NCBI GenBank assembly: GCA_017308595.1 | Contig: JAFKER010000009.1 | Location: forward strand, 186,001 to 250,000 | DNA: 64,000 bases | Reading direction: 5' to 3' | DNA from: Afipia sp. | Lineage (GTDB): Bacteria > Pseudomonadota > Alphaproteobacteria > Rhizobiales > Xanthobacteraceae | Part shown: positions 27,743 through 37,210 of the stretch, piece by piece | Numbering within the stretch: position 1 is the first letter of the stretch | Layout of the letters: each line of letters begins with the position of its first letter | Program-made: the position numbers and the translations under genes | The notes under the pieces: generated by a model | The model's input: only the letters and a program-made list of their open reading frames with translations | Told to the model about the DNA's origin: nothing | The model's database searches: none

Positions 27743-28477
27743 TCAGAGCCTTCTCGGCGGGCGCGGCGGCCTGGTATCGGTGGTTTGTGACACCGGCTCG
27801 GCACTGCAACGCGCGGACCGCTTCATCCGTTCCTCAAAGAAGCTCTGGGCTGTGGCGGTGGGCAGCATGCCTTTGAGGGTGATGCGGTCGAGCATGCAGG
27901 CCAGCGTATGGAAATTCGGCCGCGCGCCACTGGCTTCGCAGTACCAGCCTTTGAGATAGACCGCCGAGGTTTCGAAGCGGCTTAAATAGGAGACGCAGAG
28001 CTTGATCTGGCCATCGGAATTGATCTGGAAATTCGCCGCGCGAACCGGCCCGAACCGGGTCTGCAGATCGTAATAGGTGGACGAGCCGAAATACGATGTC
28101 CGCAGCAGCGGGCGCAGGCTCGACATCTCCGAGGAATAGTCCCGCACCACAGGCGTGTCCGGATTGGACGGCATGTTGATCACAAGCGTGAAGTCGGTGT
28201 CGCGATCGTAGACCTGGCCGTATTGCAGGGTTTCCTGCCAGCCGGCGTTGAATCGCGCGGAATTGGCGCGCGGAGTCAGCCGCGACAGCTCAGGCGCACT
28301 GATCTGGATGGAGGCTTTGCTGCTGATGCGGGACGGTTGATCGAAGAAGCTCGTCACGCGCAAAACCACGATGCCGATGAGCGCAAGTACGATCGTTCCA
28401 ACAATATAGAAGGAATAGCGTACCGTCTTTCCGGCGTAGTCGCCGAGGGTGGAGAGATGGCTTTGATCGAAGGACAT
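27743..28477 (-). CDS. membrane-anchored protein of unknown function (first of a related pair)
   Basis: A 244-residue protein with one N-terminal membrane segment (FYIVGTIVLALIGIVVLRV) and a periplasmic domain ending in a basic, Pro-rich tail. The domain contains LCVSYLSRFETSAVYLKGWYCEA and FHTLACMLDRITLKGM with four Cys. The gene directly upstream encodes a related protein (CLGFVKTY...ISGWSCQAE and FIGCTLNRLILLS). No function known. Confidence 0.75.
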   Translation of the reverse strand: MSFDQSHLSTLGDYAGKTVRYSFYIVGTIVLALIGIVVLRVTSFFDQPSRISSKASIQISAPELSRLTPRANSARFNAGWQETLQYGQVYDRDTDFTLVINMPSNPDTPVVRDYSSEMSSLRPLLRTSYFGSSTYYDLQTRFGPVRAANFQINSDGQIKLCVSYLSRFETSAVYLKGWYCEASGARPNFHTLACMLDRITLKGMLPTATAQSFFEERMKRSARCSAEPVSQTTDTRPPRPPRRL

Positions 28478-28502
28478 TTCGACGTTCCTGACGGTGATCC
28501 GC

Positions 28503-29321
28503 TCAATCGGAAATCAGCGGGCCGCGCAGCAGCGGAATCTCGCCGGATGCAATCCAGTTCGCGGGAGCGACAGTCGCACTACAGGTGTCACGCCGGAGTT
28601 CGGCGCGTGCAAACAGCTCGGCTATTTTCGGATCGTTGCCCGCTGACAGCAGAATGAGCCGGTTCAGGGTACAGCCGATGAAGCTGCGCTGGGCTGCGGG
28701 TGTTTCGGCCTGGCAGGACCATCCGCTGATCCTGACGCTGGGGGATGTGTAGGTTTTGACAAAACCCAGACAGGCCTGCTTGCCGGGCATGGAGGTTCCA
28801 CTGAAGCGGATCAGGGCGACCCGCCCGAATTTGGTGTCGACAAAGCCTGCGGGTTCGGTGTCACGCATGGTCTGACCATCCATCCGGGCGGCCAAATCGA
28901 CCGCGGGGGCGGCAAAGGCGTCCAATTCTCCGCCGGGCCGGTAAATTTCGATTTCCGCCGTGGGCGCCTCGCCCGCCGTCGCTGCCCAGCGCAGGATGTC
29001 CTTGCGGCCACCTTCGGGGTGCCGGATAATCTCGTAAGCATCTGTTCTGTCGGATAAATCCAGCTTGCTAATGGCGAAGGCCGGATGCGGGCGGCTGGCC
29101 GGAACCCAGCCTGATTGAATAGGGAGAGCGGGGATGCCGGTATTTGCAGCGACCGGCACGGCCGAAACGAGATCGACCGCAATGACCGTCAGGATCGCCA
29201 GACCACTCAGATAGGCCAGAATGCGAACGGCCACGGCGCTGCATTCGTCGGCGAAGCTGCGCAGCGCCGGATGAATGCCAGAGGTGTTCGGAAGGGGCTG
29301 GTCGAGCTGGATCGGGTTCAT
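28503..29321 (-). CDS. membrane-anchored protein of unknown function (second of a related pair)
   Basis: A 272-residue protein with one N-terminal membrane segment (VRILAYLSGLAILTVIAVDLV) and a periplasmic domain. Its last 90 residues share Cys spacing and the pattern 'CLGF..TY...SGWSC...FIGCTLNRLILLS' with the protein encoded 25 bp downstream, which suggests tandem duplication and probably one shared role. No family name recognised. Confidence 0.75.
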   Translation of the reverse strand: MNPIQLDQPLPNTSGIHPALRSFADECSAVAVRILAYLSGLAILTVIAVDLVSAVPVAANTGIPALPIQSGWVPASRPHPAFAISKLDLSDRTDAYEIIRHPEGGRKDILRWAATAGEAPTAEIEIYRPGGELDAFAAPAVDLAARMDGQTMRDTEPAGFVDTKFGRVALIRFSGTSMPGKQACLGFVKTYTSPSVRISGWSCQAETPAAQRSFIGCTLNRLILLSAGNDPKIAELFARAELRRDTCSATVAPANWIASGEIPLLRGPLISD

Positions 29322-29530
29322 ATCTCACTCGTCGGACGTTCTGTTCCGCTCTCGAAAACGGGAACGAGCCTCCGCCGTGAACATGGCCGCGAACGGCGTC
29401 CTGCCACGTGACGTCACCTGCCCCCGCAGTTGCTTCTGCGTTGTATTTGGGCCGTTTTTCGCATAGAAGCGCTCGCGCTTCCCTTTCCGCAGGCTGCGGT
29501 GGCGAAGCATTTTTCTTCGGAGAGTCAACG

Positions 29531-30565
29531 ATGGGTTACAAGGTTGCGCTAGTTGGAGCGACCGGCAATGTGGGCCGGGAAATGCTCAACATTCTGGACG
29601 AACGCAGTTTTCCGGCTGACGAGGTGGTCGCTTTGGCCTCCCGCCGCAGCCTTGGCGTGGAAGTGTCCTTTGGCGACCGGACCCTCAAATGCAAAGCACT
29701 CGAACACTACGATTTTAGCGATATCGACATCTGCCTGATGTCGGCGGGCGGAGCCGTGTCGAAGGAATGGTCGCCGAAGATCGCGGCTGCCGGAGCTGTC
29801 GTGATCGACAACTCGTCGACCTGGCGCATGGACCCGGACGTGCCGCTGATCGTGCCGGAAGTGAACGCCGATGCGGTCAGTGATTTCCGCAAGAAGGGCA
29901 TCATCGCAAATCCGAACTGCTCGACCGCGCAGCTTGTCGTTGCACTGAAGCCTCTGCACGATGCGGCGAAGATCAAGCGCGTTGTCGTCTCGACCTATCA
30001 GTCGGTGTCGGGCGCCGGCAAGGATGCGATGGACGAACTGTTCTCGCAGACCAAGGCCGTCTACACCAATGATGAACTAGTCAATAACAAATTCCCGAAG
30101 CGGATCGCCTTCAACGTCATCCCGCAGATCGACGTGTTCATGGAGGACGGGTTCACCAAGGAAGAGTGGAAGATGATGGCGGAGACCAAGAAGATTCTTG
30201 ATCCCAAAATCAAGCTGACCGCGACCTGCGTGCGCGTGCCGGTGTTCGTCGGCCACTCGGAAGCCGTGAACATCGAGTTCGAGAATCCGATCAGCGCAGA
30301 TGAAGCACGTAACATCCTGCGCACCGCGCCAGGCTGTCTCGTGATCGACAAGCGCGAGCCGGGCGGTTACGTCACGCCTTACGAATCCGCTGGCGAAGAC
30401 GCCACCTACATCAGCCGCATCCGCGAGGATGCGACGGTGGAGAACGGCCTCGTTCTGTGGTGCGTGTCTGACAATCTGCGCAAGGGCGCTGCGCTCAACG
30501 CAGTGCAGATCGCGGAATGCCTTGTTAACCGCAAGCTGCTTCAGCCGAAGCAGAAGGCCGCCTGA
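29531..30565 (+). CDS. asd: aspartate-semialdehyde dehydrogenase
   Basis: Asd, 344 residues, reduces aspartyl phosphate to the semialdehyde on the path to Lys, Thr and Met. N-terminal NADP fold MGYKVALVGATGNVGREML; catalytic Cys130 in IANPNCSTAQLV; active-site His region RVPVFVGHSEAVNIE. GGAGA ribosome site before the ATG at 29531. The frame opens upstream but without homologous sequence. Confidence 0.97.
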   Translation: MGYKVALVGATGNVGREMLNILDERSFPADEVVALASRRSLGVEVSFGDRTLKCKALEHYDFSDIDICLMSAGGAVSKEWSPKIAAAGAVVIDNSSTWRMDPDVPLIVPEVNADAVSDFRKKGIIANPNCSTAQLVVALKPLHDAAKIKRVVVSTYQSVSGAGKDAMDELFSQTKAVYTNDELVNNKFPKRIAFNVIPQIDVFMEDGFTKEEWKMMAETKKILDPKIKLTATCVRVPVFVGHSEAVNIEFENPISADEARNILRTAPGCLVIDKREPGGYVTPYESAGEDATYISRIREDATVENGLVLWCVSDNLRKGAALNAVQIAECLVNRKLLQPKQKAA

Positions 30566-30584
30566 TACCGCGGGCCGGTTCGTG

Positions 30585-31166
30585 ATGACGCAAGAGCCTG
30601 ATCACCAGCCGGCCCCCGCGCCCTACCGGCCCAATTCGGCGCTGAAGCGCGCGGAGGTGGCGTTCGAAACGGTGTTGTTCAACAGCCGCTGGCTGATGGC
30701 GCCGTTCTATCTCGGCCTTGTCGTCAGCCTTGCGGTGCTGCTCTACAAATTCGTTTTGTTGCTGCTGGAATTCGTTCTGCATGCCGCCGTAGCGAAGGAA
30801 TCCGACATCATCCTCGGCGTGCTGTCGCTGATCGACGTGTCACTGACCGGCAATCTTGTTTTGATCGTGGTGTTTTCGGGTTACGAGAACTTCGTCTCGC
30901 GGATCGATCCGCGCGGCCATCCCGACTGGCCGGAATGGATGACCAAGGTCGATTTCGCCGGCCTCAAGCAGAAGCTGCTGGCGTCGATCGTCGCGATCTC
31001 GGCGATCCAGGTACTCAAGGCCTTCATGAACATCGACGCCACCTTCGATGCGCAGAAACTGGCGTGGCTCGCCGGTATCCATCTCGTGTTCGTGGTGTCG
31101 ACGCTGCTGATCGTTTGGTCGGACAAGCTCGGCGCGCACGGAGACAACGGCAAGGGCGGACACTAG
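30585..31166 (+). CDS. YqhA/UPF0114-family inner-membrane protein
   Basis: A 193-residue protein with four membrane segments (FYLGLVVSLAVLLYKFVLLL; ISLTGNL-type LTGNLVLIVVFSGYENF; SIVAISAIQVLKAFM; GIHLVFVVSTLLIVW). Motif SGYENFVSRID and the ending match the UPF0114 family. Role unknown. Begins 19 bp after asd and is likely co-transcribed with it. Confidence 0.88.
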   Translation: MTQEPDHQPAPAPYRPNSALKRAEVAFETVLFNSRWLMAPFYLGLVVSLAVLLYKFVLLLLEFVLHAAVAKESDIILGVLSLIDVSLTGNLVLIVVFSGYENFVSRIDPRGHPDWPEWMTKVDFAGLKQKLLASIVAISAIQVLKAFMNIDATFDAQKLAWLAGIHLVFVVSTLLIVWSDKLGAHGDNGKGGH

Positions 31167-31185
31167 CCGCCCCCGGCGATACTTG

Positions 31186-31839
31186 TCAGGACGCCAGCAA
31201 ACTCTGATAAACGCGGCTAAATTCGTTCGTGGTCTGATCGACGATGGAGAGCGAGCCTTCGGCCACGCCGAAATAGGCGCCGTGCAGATGCAGTTCGCCG
31301 CTTTGGACGCGGTTTTTCACGAACGGAAACGTCATCAGGTTTTCAAGGCTGCGTAGAACGGCGGCCTTCTCAATCCGTGTCACGAATTGCTGCATGGTTT
31401 CATGATCGCGCTGAGCGACCTTCTCGCCCGGCTTGACGAACATCGACATCCATTTGCCGATGAAGTCGCCGGGTGACAGCGGCGCGCTGTCGTCCACAAA
31501 TGCACGAATGCCGCCGCATTGTGCATGTCCCAGAACGACGATGTGCTTAATCTTCAGGACCTGATTGGCATATTCCAGCGCCGCCGAGACGCCATGCGCG
31601 TTGTCGTCGGGCTGGAACACCGGCACCAGATTGGCAACATTGCGAACCACGAACAATTCACCCGGCCCGGCGTCGAAGATCACTTCCGGCGACACGCGGG
31701 AATCGCAGCAGCCGATCACCATGACTTCGGGGGACTGCCCTTTTTGCGACAATTCCTTGTAGCGGGATTGTTCGGTGGGCAGTCGCTGGCTGACAAAGGT
31801 CTGATAGCCGGTGAGCAGATGTTCCGGGAAAGCTGACAT
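31186..31839 (-). CDS. beta-class carbonic anhydrase
   Basis: A 217-residue zinc enzyme interconverting CO2 and bicarbonate. Zinc ligands: Cys44 in GCCDSRV, His105 and Cys108 in LGHAQCGG; Asp46 and Arg48 form the catalytic dyad. VRNVANLVPVF is also typical. I choose the ATG at 31839 (MSAFPEHLL); an ATG four codons upstream is possible. Converges with the YqhA gene. Confidence 0.94.
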   Translation of the reverse strand: MSAFPEHLLTGYQTFVSQRLPTEQSRYKELSQKGQSPEVMVIGCCDSRVSPEVIFDAGPGELFVVRNVANLVPVFQPDDNAHGVSAALEYANQVLKIKHIVVLGHAQCGGIRAFVDDSAPLSPGDFIGKWMSMFVKPGEKVAQRDHETMQQFVTRIEKAAVLRSLENLMTFPFVKNRVQSGELHLHGAYFGVAEGSLSIVDQTTNEFSRVYQSLLAS

Positions 31840-32029
31840 GGGACCTCGCATTTAGGGCCGGCGTGGTTGACCAATCTACGGCATTTGCAGGCGTCCCGTC
31901 GCGGGACCGGCGCACCAAAACCATACCGGCGGTTACCGTTGGCTAACTCATGAGCGTGTGCGGAACAAGCCTTTCGGGCACAAGGGCAAAATGCTACTCA
32001 GTCTGCTTTCCCCAATGGAAAGCTCAGCC

Positions 32030-32911
32030 ATGATCCGTCCGCGCCGCAGTGTCCTGTTCATGCCGGGCTCGAATGCACGGGCGCTCGACAAGGCGCGGAA
32101 CCTGTCTTGTGACGGCGTGATCCTCGATCTGGAGGACTCGGTTGCACCTGACGCCAAGCCGATGGCGCGCGATCAGATCGCGCAGGCGGTTGCCGCTGGC
32201 GGCTTCGGCAGGCGCGAGATCATCATCCGCATCAACAACCTGGAATCGCCGTGGTGGCAGGACGATCTGGCCATGGCGGCCGCGGCCCGGCCGGGTGGCA
32301 TTCTGGTGCCGAAAATTTCGCGGCCCGCTGACATCAAGACTCTTGAAGAGAGGCTTCGCGTTCTCAAGGCCGATCCCGGCATCGTGCTCTGGGCGATGAT
32401 CGAGTCTCCGCTCGGCGTGCTTTCAGCGCAGGAAATCGCCGCGACCGCACGCGAAGGCGACAAGCGGCTGGCGGGATTTGTGATGGGTCCCAACGATATT
32501 GCGCGCGAAACACGGATGCGGATGCTGCCGGGACGCGCGGCGATGTTGCCGCTGTTCACCCATTGCATTCTTGCCGCGCGGGCCGCGGGTATTGAAATTC
32601 TCGACGGCCCTTACAACGACATCAACGATGTCGCCGGTTTTGCCAAAGAGTGCGCGCAGGGCCGCGACATGGGCTTCGACGGCAAGACGCTGATCCATCC
32701 GGGGCAGATCGATGCCGCCAACGCGGCCTACACGCCGCCCGCGGAAGAGATCGCGCGCGCACGCAAGATCATGGGCGTGTTTGATCTTCCGGAGAATGCC
32801 AACAAGGGCGTGGTGCAGCTCGACGGCCAGATGGTCGAGCGGCTGCATGTTGAAATGGCGAAGCGCACCATTGCGATCGCCGATGCGATCGCGGCGTTGA
32901 AGGCGTCGTAA
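32030..32911 (+). CDS. HpcH/HpaI aldolase / citrate-lyase-beta family (CoA ester lyase)
   Basis: A 293-residue TIM-barrel lyase. Family motifs: SVLFMPGSNARALDKA, VILDLEDSVAPDAK (metal and substrate region), IRINNLESPWWQDDL, WAMIESPLGVLSAQEIA, and FDGKTLIHPGQIDAAN. Members cleave citryl-, malyl- or methylmalyl-CoA; which one cannot be told here. GGAAAG ribosome site before the ATG at 32030. A terminator follows and leuD converges. Confidence 0.9.
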   Translation: MIRPRRSVLFMPGSNARALDKARNLSCDGVILDLEDSVAPDAKPMARDQIAQAVAAGGFGRREIIIRINNLESPWWQDDLAMAAAARPGGILVPKISRPADIKTLEERLRVLKADPGIVLWAMIESPLGVLSAQEIAATAREGDKRLAGFVMGPNDIARETRMRMLPGRAAMLPLFTHCILAARAAGIEILDGPYNDINDVAGFAKECAQGRDMGFDGKTLIHPGQIDAANAAYTPPAEEIARARKIMGVFDLPENANKGVVQLDGQMVERLHVEMAKRTIAIADAIAALKAS

Positions 32912-32925
32912 GCTTCGCTGAAAAG

Positions 32926-32955
32926 ACGATGGCCGGGACGAAGCCCGGCCATCGT
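32926..32955. terminator. bidirectional intrinsic terminator
   Basis: Perfect stem ACGATGGCCGGG / CCCGGCCATCGT between convergent lyase and leuD genes. Confidence 0.75.
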
Positions 32956-32981
32956 TCAAATCTGAATTTTCCGCGTCTATC

Positions 32982-33587
32982 TCACAGCCATGGACGCTCG
33001 GCTTTTTCCTTCGCCTCAAACACGTCGATCGATTTGCCTTTTTCCATCGTAAGGCCGATGTCATCGAGGCCGTTGAGCATACAGTGTTTGCGGAACGGAT
33101 CGATCTCGAATTTGATGGCGCCGCCATCGGGGCCGCGGATTTCCTGATTTTCAAGATCGATCGTCAGCGTGGCATTGGAACCGCGATCGGCGTCATCGAA
33201 CAGCTTGTCGAGTTCTTCGTGGCTGACGCGGATCGGCAGAATGCCGTTCTTGAAACAGTTGTTGTAAAAAATATCGCCGAACGACGTCGAGATGATGCAG
33301 CGGATGCCGAAGTCGCCGAGTGCCCATGGCGCGTGTTCGCGGCTCGAACCGCAGCCGAAATTGTCGCCGGCCACGAGAATCTTGGCCTTGCGGTAGGACG
33401 GCTTGTTTAGAACGAAGTCCGGGTTCTCGCTGCCATCGTCCTTATAGCGCTGTTCGGAAAACAGCCCCTTGCCGAGGCCGGTGCGCTTGATGGTCTTGAG
33501 ATACTGCTTCGGGATGATCATGTCGGTATCGACATTGATGATCTTCAGCGGCGCGGCGACGCCCTCGAGGGTCGTAAACTTGTCCAT
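32982..33587 (-). CDS. leuD: 3-isopropylmalate dehydratase small subunit
   Basis: LeuD, 201 residues; with LeuC isomerises 2- to 3-isopropylmalate. Family signatures: [44 protein letters not shown] (swivel-domain substrate loop) and [20 protein letters not shown]. Normal length. Separated from leuC by 2 kb of small secreted-protein genes. Confidence 0.97.
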   Translation of the reverse strand: MDKFTTLEGVAAPLKIINVDTDMIIPKQYLKTIKRTGLGKGLFSEQRYKDDGSENPDFVLNKPSYRKAKILVAGDNFGCGSSREHAPWALGDFGIRCIISTSFGDIFYNNCFKNGILPIRVSHEELDKLFDDADRGSNATLTIDLENQEIRGPDGGAIKFEIDPFRKHCMLNGLDDIGLTMEKGKSIDVFEAKEKAERPWL

Positions 33588-33673
33588 GATGTTCCCGTGA
33601 ACCGGCTACAGTTTCAGCTGTTCTAAATATATCAACACCGCCGTCAAGGCTATGCGCTGAGGGAGGATACATC

Positions 33674-33931
33674 ATGAACGCCATGCGCCGGTGTCTTTCT
33701 GCAGGGTTCGTTCTGACCGCCGGTGCCCTTGTCCTGGCAACGCCGGACAGTGCCCGCGCTGAAATGTGGTGCATCCGCGATTTCGGCAGCGACCGGCCGA
33801 TCTGCGTGTTTCCCACGGCGCGGGACTGTACGTCGGCCGCGCTGGTCCGGGGCGGCATCTGCGAGCGTGAGCCATTGGGACGCGCCGCAACCGGATCTCA
33901 GGATCGCAAGGGTTTATCCCGCGTCAGGTGA
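33674..33931 (+). CDS. DUF3551-type small secreted protein
   Basis: An 85-residue protein with a signal peptide (GFVLTAGALVLATPDSARA) and a short Cys-bearing mature chain (WCIRDFGSDRPICVFPTARDCTSAA, three Cys, then one more). The pattern fits the small DUF3551 proteins that are abundant in Bradyrhizobium and relatives. Function unknown. A strong GGGAGG ribosome site precedes the ATG; its stop overlaps that of the convergent metallopeptidase gene by 8 bp. Confidence 0.75.
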   Translation: MNAMRRCLSAGFVLTAGALVLATPDSARAEMWCIRDFGSDRPICVFPTARDCTSAALVRGGICEREPLGRAATGSQDRKGLSRVR

Positions 33932-34325
33932 CGCTGGCTTCGATTGTTTCCATGTCGTCATCGGACAGGCCGAAGTGGTGTCCGATTTCGTGCACCAGGA
34001 CGTGGGTGACGATGTGGCCCAATGTTTCATCGTGTTCCGCCCAGTAGTCGAGGATCGGGCGGCGATAGAGCCAGACCATGTTCGGCATCGGAGCAATGTC
34101 GCCGCTCGACTGAAACGGCAGGCCGATGCCCTGGAAGAGTCCGAGCAGGTCGAATTCGCTTTCGGCTTTTAGCTCCTCAAGCACCTCTGCGGTGGGGAAA
34201 TCGTCAACCTGAATGATGACGCCTGCGCACAGGTCGCGGAAATGCTTCGGCAGGCGCGCGAAGGCGTCATGGGCGATGACTTCCATCTCGGCAAGGGTGG
34301 GGGATTTCGCTGTCGGCCACATCAC
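33924..34325 (-). CDS. minimal zincin metallopeptidase-family protein
   Basis: A 133-residue protein with the extended zinc motif HEIGHHFGLSD (HExxHxxGxxD), as in the minimal MMP-like family of bacterial zincins. Preceding LAEMEVIAHDAFARLPKHFRD is typical of the family. Cytoplasmic, no signal peptide. Members lack much of a normal protease fold and have no established substrate. Start 34325 or the next codon. Confidence 0.88.
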   Translation of the reverse strand: MMWPTAKSPTLAEMEVIAHDAFARLPKHFRDLCAGVIIQVDDFPTAEVLEELKAESEFDLLGLFQGIGLPFQSSGDIAPMPNMVWLYRRPILDYWAEHDETLGHIVTHVLVHEIGHHFGLSDDDMETIEASVT

Positions 34326-34445
34326 GCCTGTTTAGAAGGCCCGGCGGCCAGCGCCAAGAGGGGCCGGTGTCGCGGCGGGAGCGGTTGACGCGCGGGCGCC
34401 AATCGGAGACGTTGCCGCCATCGGCAGACACGGAGACGGCGCTTC

Positions 34446-34751
34446 ATGACGCGGGCAGGGATCATCGCCATTTTCACAGGCCTTGCTGCAGGTTTTATTG
34501 TGATGGCCGTGCCGGGAGCAGCCCAGGCTCAGTCCATGGGGCAGGCTTTGCATCACGGGCTGACCGCTGACGAATTCTCGGCGCAGAGTCGCGAGGTTCT
34601 TCGCCGTTCGCCGCGCCGCGTCCGGATTTATCGCGGTTCGACCTATCCCGGTCCGAATTCCAAGCGCGTCTGCAATGCGCATTACGAGCAGGAATACCGT
34701 CCGAGTGGAACGGTGATCGTGCCGCGTATGAATTGCTATTGGAGCGGTTAG
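34446..34751 (+). CDS. small secreted hypothetical protein
   Basis: A 101-residue exported protein: signal peptide ending AAGFIVMAVPGAAQAQ, then an Arg-rich mature chain (RRSPRRVRIYRGSTYPG) and two Cys (CNAH, NCYW) near the end. No recognised domain. A GGAG ribosome site is about 11 bp before the ATG. Confidence 0.7.
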   Translation: MTRAGIIAIFTGLAAGFIVMAVPGAAQAQSMGQALHHGLTADEFSAQSREVLRRSPRRVRIYRGSTYPGPNSKRVCNAHYEQEYRPSGTVIVPRMNCYWSG

Positions 34752-35153
34752 GACAGGCACTCCGCGTGCCGAGTTCCTGCGTCACCCCTCATCGCGGTCC
34801 GGCGCATGACGAGCCACCGTTGGCGGGCCTTGCTGCGTTCATCAATGCGGCGCCTTTATTCAGACCGCATTCACTTTGTCGTTCATAGCCTGAGCATGTC
34901 GCCGCCACGATCGATGGATGGTGTCGTGTCGATGCCGCAGATTTTACCGGGATTGGTTAAATCGGTGCGTCATGATCTTGCTGCAAATCCGCAGTCATCC
35001 TTGTTCTTGGCCGGGTTTTAGAGGCTCTGCCGTTTCGCCGCCGTTAAGGCTGTTGACGGAACGGGATGAACGGAAATCCGCTATGCGCGTTATCTTCAAT
35101 CCGCTATGCGCGTTATCTTCAATGTGTCGAGCAATGATCGGAGGAAAATTGTA
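34752..35153. other. 402-bp intergenic region with a 23-bp tandem duplication
   Basis: No convincing gene; short open frames here (for example 34806-35021) give no plausible protein. The duplication at 35078-35123 is listed separately. Presumably contains the promoter of the Tyr-rich protein gene. Confidence 0.55.
35078..35123. repeat. 23-bp perfect tandem duplication
   Basis: The unit CCGCTATGCGCGTTATCTTC plus AAT occurs twice head to tail (35078-35100 and 35101-35123), 30 bp before the start of the Tyr-rich protein gene. Probably a slippage or recombination duplication in its leader. Confidence 0.9.
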
Positions 35154-35540
35154 ATGAGAAAGCTTGTAGGAGCCGCGGCGATCGCTGCCGCTCTGTCCTT
35201 GGCCGGATGGGTTTCGCTTGTGCCCGCGAATGCGGCGTCACCGGTCACGACTGCTGCGTCACCTGACGCGCGCCAGGCACAAGCCCAGCCGACCGATATC
35301 AGCGCCCGCCGCCGATATTACCGGCACTACGGCTACTATGGTCCGCGTTATTACAGGCCGTACTATCGTCCGTATTATCGCCCCTACTATCGTCCGTACT
35401 ACGGCTACGGGTATGGATACCGGCCCTATTACCGGTCGTACTATCGGCCAGCCTATTATCGGCCTTATCCGTATTATGGATACGGTTATGGCGGCCCGCG
35501 TTTCTACGGACCCGGGTTCAGTTTCGGGTTCGGCTGGTAA
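35154..35540 (+). CDS. secreted Tyr/Arg/Pro-repeat protein
   Basis: A 128-residue exported protein. Signal peptide GAAAIAAALSLAGWVSLVPANA; after a short linker the whole mature part is short repeats of the YYRPYYRP / YGYGYG kind, ending GPGFSFGFGW. Such Tyr- and Gly-rich proteins are seen in rhizobial relatives and may be envelope or matrix components; function is unknown. Start at 35154 has an ideal GGAGG ribosome site; upstream in-frame codons lie in the duplicated leader. Confidence 0.75.
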   Translation: MRKLVGAAAIAAALSLAGWVSLVPANAASPVTTAASPDARQAQAQPTDISARRRYYRHYGYYGPRYYRPYYRPYYRPYYRPYYGYGYGYRPYYRSYYRPAYYRPYPYYGYGYGGPRFYGPGFSFGFGW

Positions 35541-35560
35541 CAGCCGGAACGGCATGAAAC

Positions 35561-35591
35561 AAAACAGGCGCCTGACAAAGGCGCCTGTTTT
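35561..35591. terminator. bidirectional intrinsic terminator
   Basis: Stem AAAACAGGCGCC / GGCGCCTGTTTT between convergent genes; both sides carry A/T runs. Confidence 0.85.
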
Positions 35592-35618
35592 CGTTTGATC
35601 GCAATCAAGGCGCGCAGA

Positions 35619-37031
35619 TCAGTTTGCGTGCCATTCGCGAATATCGACGAAGTGTCCGGCGATGGCCGCGGCTGCTGCCATGGCTGGCGAGACGAGATGC
35701 GTGCGGCCCTTGAAGCCCTGACGGCCTTCGAAGTTGCGGTTCGAGGTCGAGGCGCAGCGCTCTTCCGGGGCCAGCTTGTCGGGATTCATCGCAAGGCACA
35801 TCGAGCAGCCCGGCTCGCGCCATTCGAACCCGGCCTTGATGAAAATCTTGTCGAGACCTTCCGCTTCAGCCTGCTCCTTCACGAGGCCGGATCCCGGCAC
35901 GATCATCGCATTGACGTTCGCATTGACGTGATGGCCGGCGACGACTTTCGCGGCCGCGCGCAAATCCTCGATGCGCCCATTGGTGCAGGAGCCGATGAAG
36001 ATGCGGTCGAGTTTGATGTCGGTGATTTTGGTGCCGGCCCTGAGGCCCATATAGGCCAGCGCGCGCTCCTTCGACAGACGCTTTGCTTCGTCGGCGATCT
36101 TCTCAGGATCCGGCACGACGCCGGTGATTGAGATCACGTCTTCGGGCGAGGTGCCCCAGGTGACGATCGGCGGCAGCTTCGCGGCGTCGAGACGAATCTC
36201 GTGATCGAAGTGCGCGCCCTCGTCGGTGCGCAGCGTATCCCAGTAGCGCACGCCAGCATCCCATGCCGCGCCGGTCGGCGACATCGGACGGCCCTTGAGG
36301 AATTCGTAGGCTTTCTCGTCCGGCGCGATGAGGCCGGCGCGTGCGCCGCCTTCGATCGACATGTTGCAGACGGTCATGCGGCCTTCCACCGACAGCGAGC
36401 GGATTGCCTCTCCGGCATATTCAAGCACGTAGCCGGTGCCGCCGGCGGTGCCGATTTCGCCGATGATGGCGAGGATGATGTCCTTCGCGGTCACGCCTTC
36501 GGGCAATGTGCCGTCGACGGTCGCGCGCATGTTCTTCGCTTTTTTCTGGATCAGCGTCTGCGTGGCGAGCACATGCTCGACTTCGGAGGTGCCGATGCCG
36601 TGCGCCAGCGCGCCGAACGCGCCGTGCGTCGAGGTGTGGCTGTCACCGCAAACAATCGTGGTGCCCGGCAGCGTGAAGCCCTGCTCTGGTCCGATGACGT
36701 GGACGATGCCCTGACGCTTGTCGTATTCGTTGAAATACTCGACGCCGAATTCGCGCGCATTCTCGGCGAGCGTTGCGATCTGCTCGGCGCTTTCCGGATC
36801 CGGGTTCGGCTTGGAGCGATCGGTGGTCGGAACGTTATGATCCACGACAGCGAGCGTTTTCTTCGGCGCGCGAACCTTGCGGCCCGAGTTGCGCAGTCCT
36901 TCGAACGCCTGCGGCGAAGTGACCTCATGGACAAGATGGCGGTCGATATAGAGCAGGCAGGTGCCGTCGGGCTGCTCGTCAACCAGATGGTCGTTCCAGA
37001 TCTTGTCGTAGAGAGTCGTCGCTTTCGCCAT
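35619..37031 (-). CDS. leuC: 3-isopropylmalate dehydratase large subunit
   Basis: LeuC, 470 residues, aconitase-family 4Fe-4S dehydratase in leucine synthesis. Motifs: [29 protein letters not shown] split into family blocks, [13 protein letters not shown] with the first cluster Cys, and [16 protein letters not shown] with the other two. Start [17 protein letters not shown] at 37031. Upstream lies the paired hairpin element; leuD is 2 kb downstream on the same strand. Confidence 0.97.
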   Translation of the reverse strand: MAKATTLYDKIWNDHLVDEQPDGTCLLYIDRHLVHEVTSPQAFEGLRNSGRKVRAPKKTLAVVDHNVPTTDRSKPNPDPESAEQIATLAENAREFGVEYFNEYDKRQGIVHVIGPEQGFTLPGTTIVCGDSHTSTHGAFGALAHGIGTSEVEHVLATQTLIQKKAKNMRATVDGTLPEGVTAKDIILAIIGEIGTAGGTGYVLEYAGEAIRSLSVEGRMTVCNMSIEGGARAGLIAPDEKAYEFLKGRPMSPTGAAWDAGVRYWDTLRTDEGAHFDHEIRLDAAKLPPIVTWGTSPEDVISITGVVPDPEKIADEAKRLSKERALAYMGLRAGTKITDIKLDRIFIGSCTNGRIEDLRAAAKVVAGHHVNANVNAMIVPGSGLVKEQAEAEGLDKIFIKAGFEWREPGCSMCLAMNPDKLAPEERCASTSNRNFEGRQGFKGRTHLVSPAMAAAAAIAGHFVDIREWHAN

Positions 37032-37134
37032 GTTCGTTGTCCGATTTGACTGCCCTTCGGGCATTTAGGAGCCTTTCGGCCGCCGGTAGCACAGGCGGCC
37101 TTTTTACTCGCTTAACTTTCAGCGGGAAAGTATC

Positions 37135-37210
37135 CTGATGTCCTGAATCCGAAATTCGCTTGAGGCCGCAGGGCGCTCAGTAGCGAATTTCGGATTCAAA
37201 AGGACATCAG
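37135..37210 (+). repeat. hairpin A of paired hairpin element 1
   Basis: 76-bp inverted repeat. Outer stem CTGATGTCCT / AGGACATCAG (10 bp, perfect), an unpaired AAA on the right arm, inner stem GAATCCGAAATTCGCT / AGCGAATTTCGGATTC (16 bp, perfect), and a 21-nt loop at 37161-37181 with core GGCCGCAGGGCG. It mirrors hairpin B across a 12-bp AT-rich spacer (37211-37222). No T-run follows, so not an ordinary terminator. Confidence 0.9.

Noticed and set aside
34806-35021. A 71-codon open frame in the 402-bp gap
   Set aside because: No ribosome site or recognisable sequence; composition looks non-coding.
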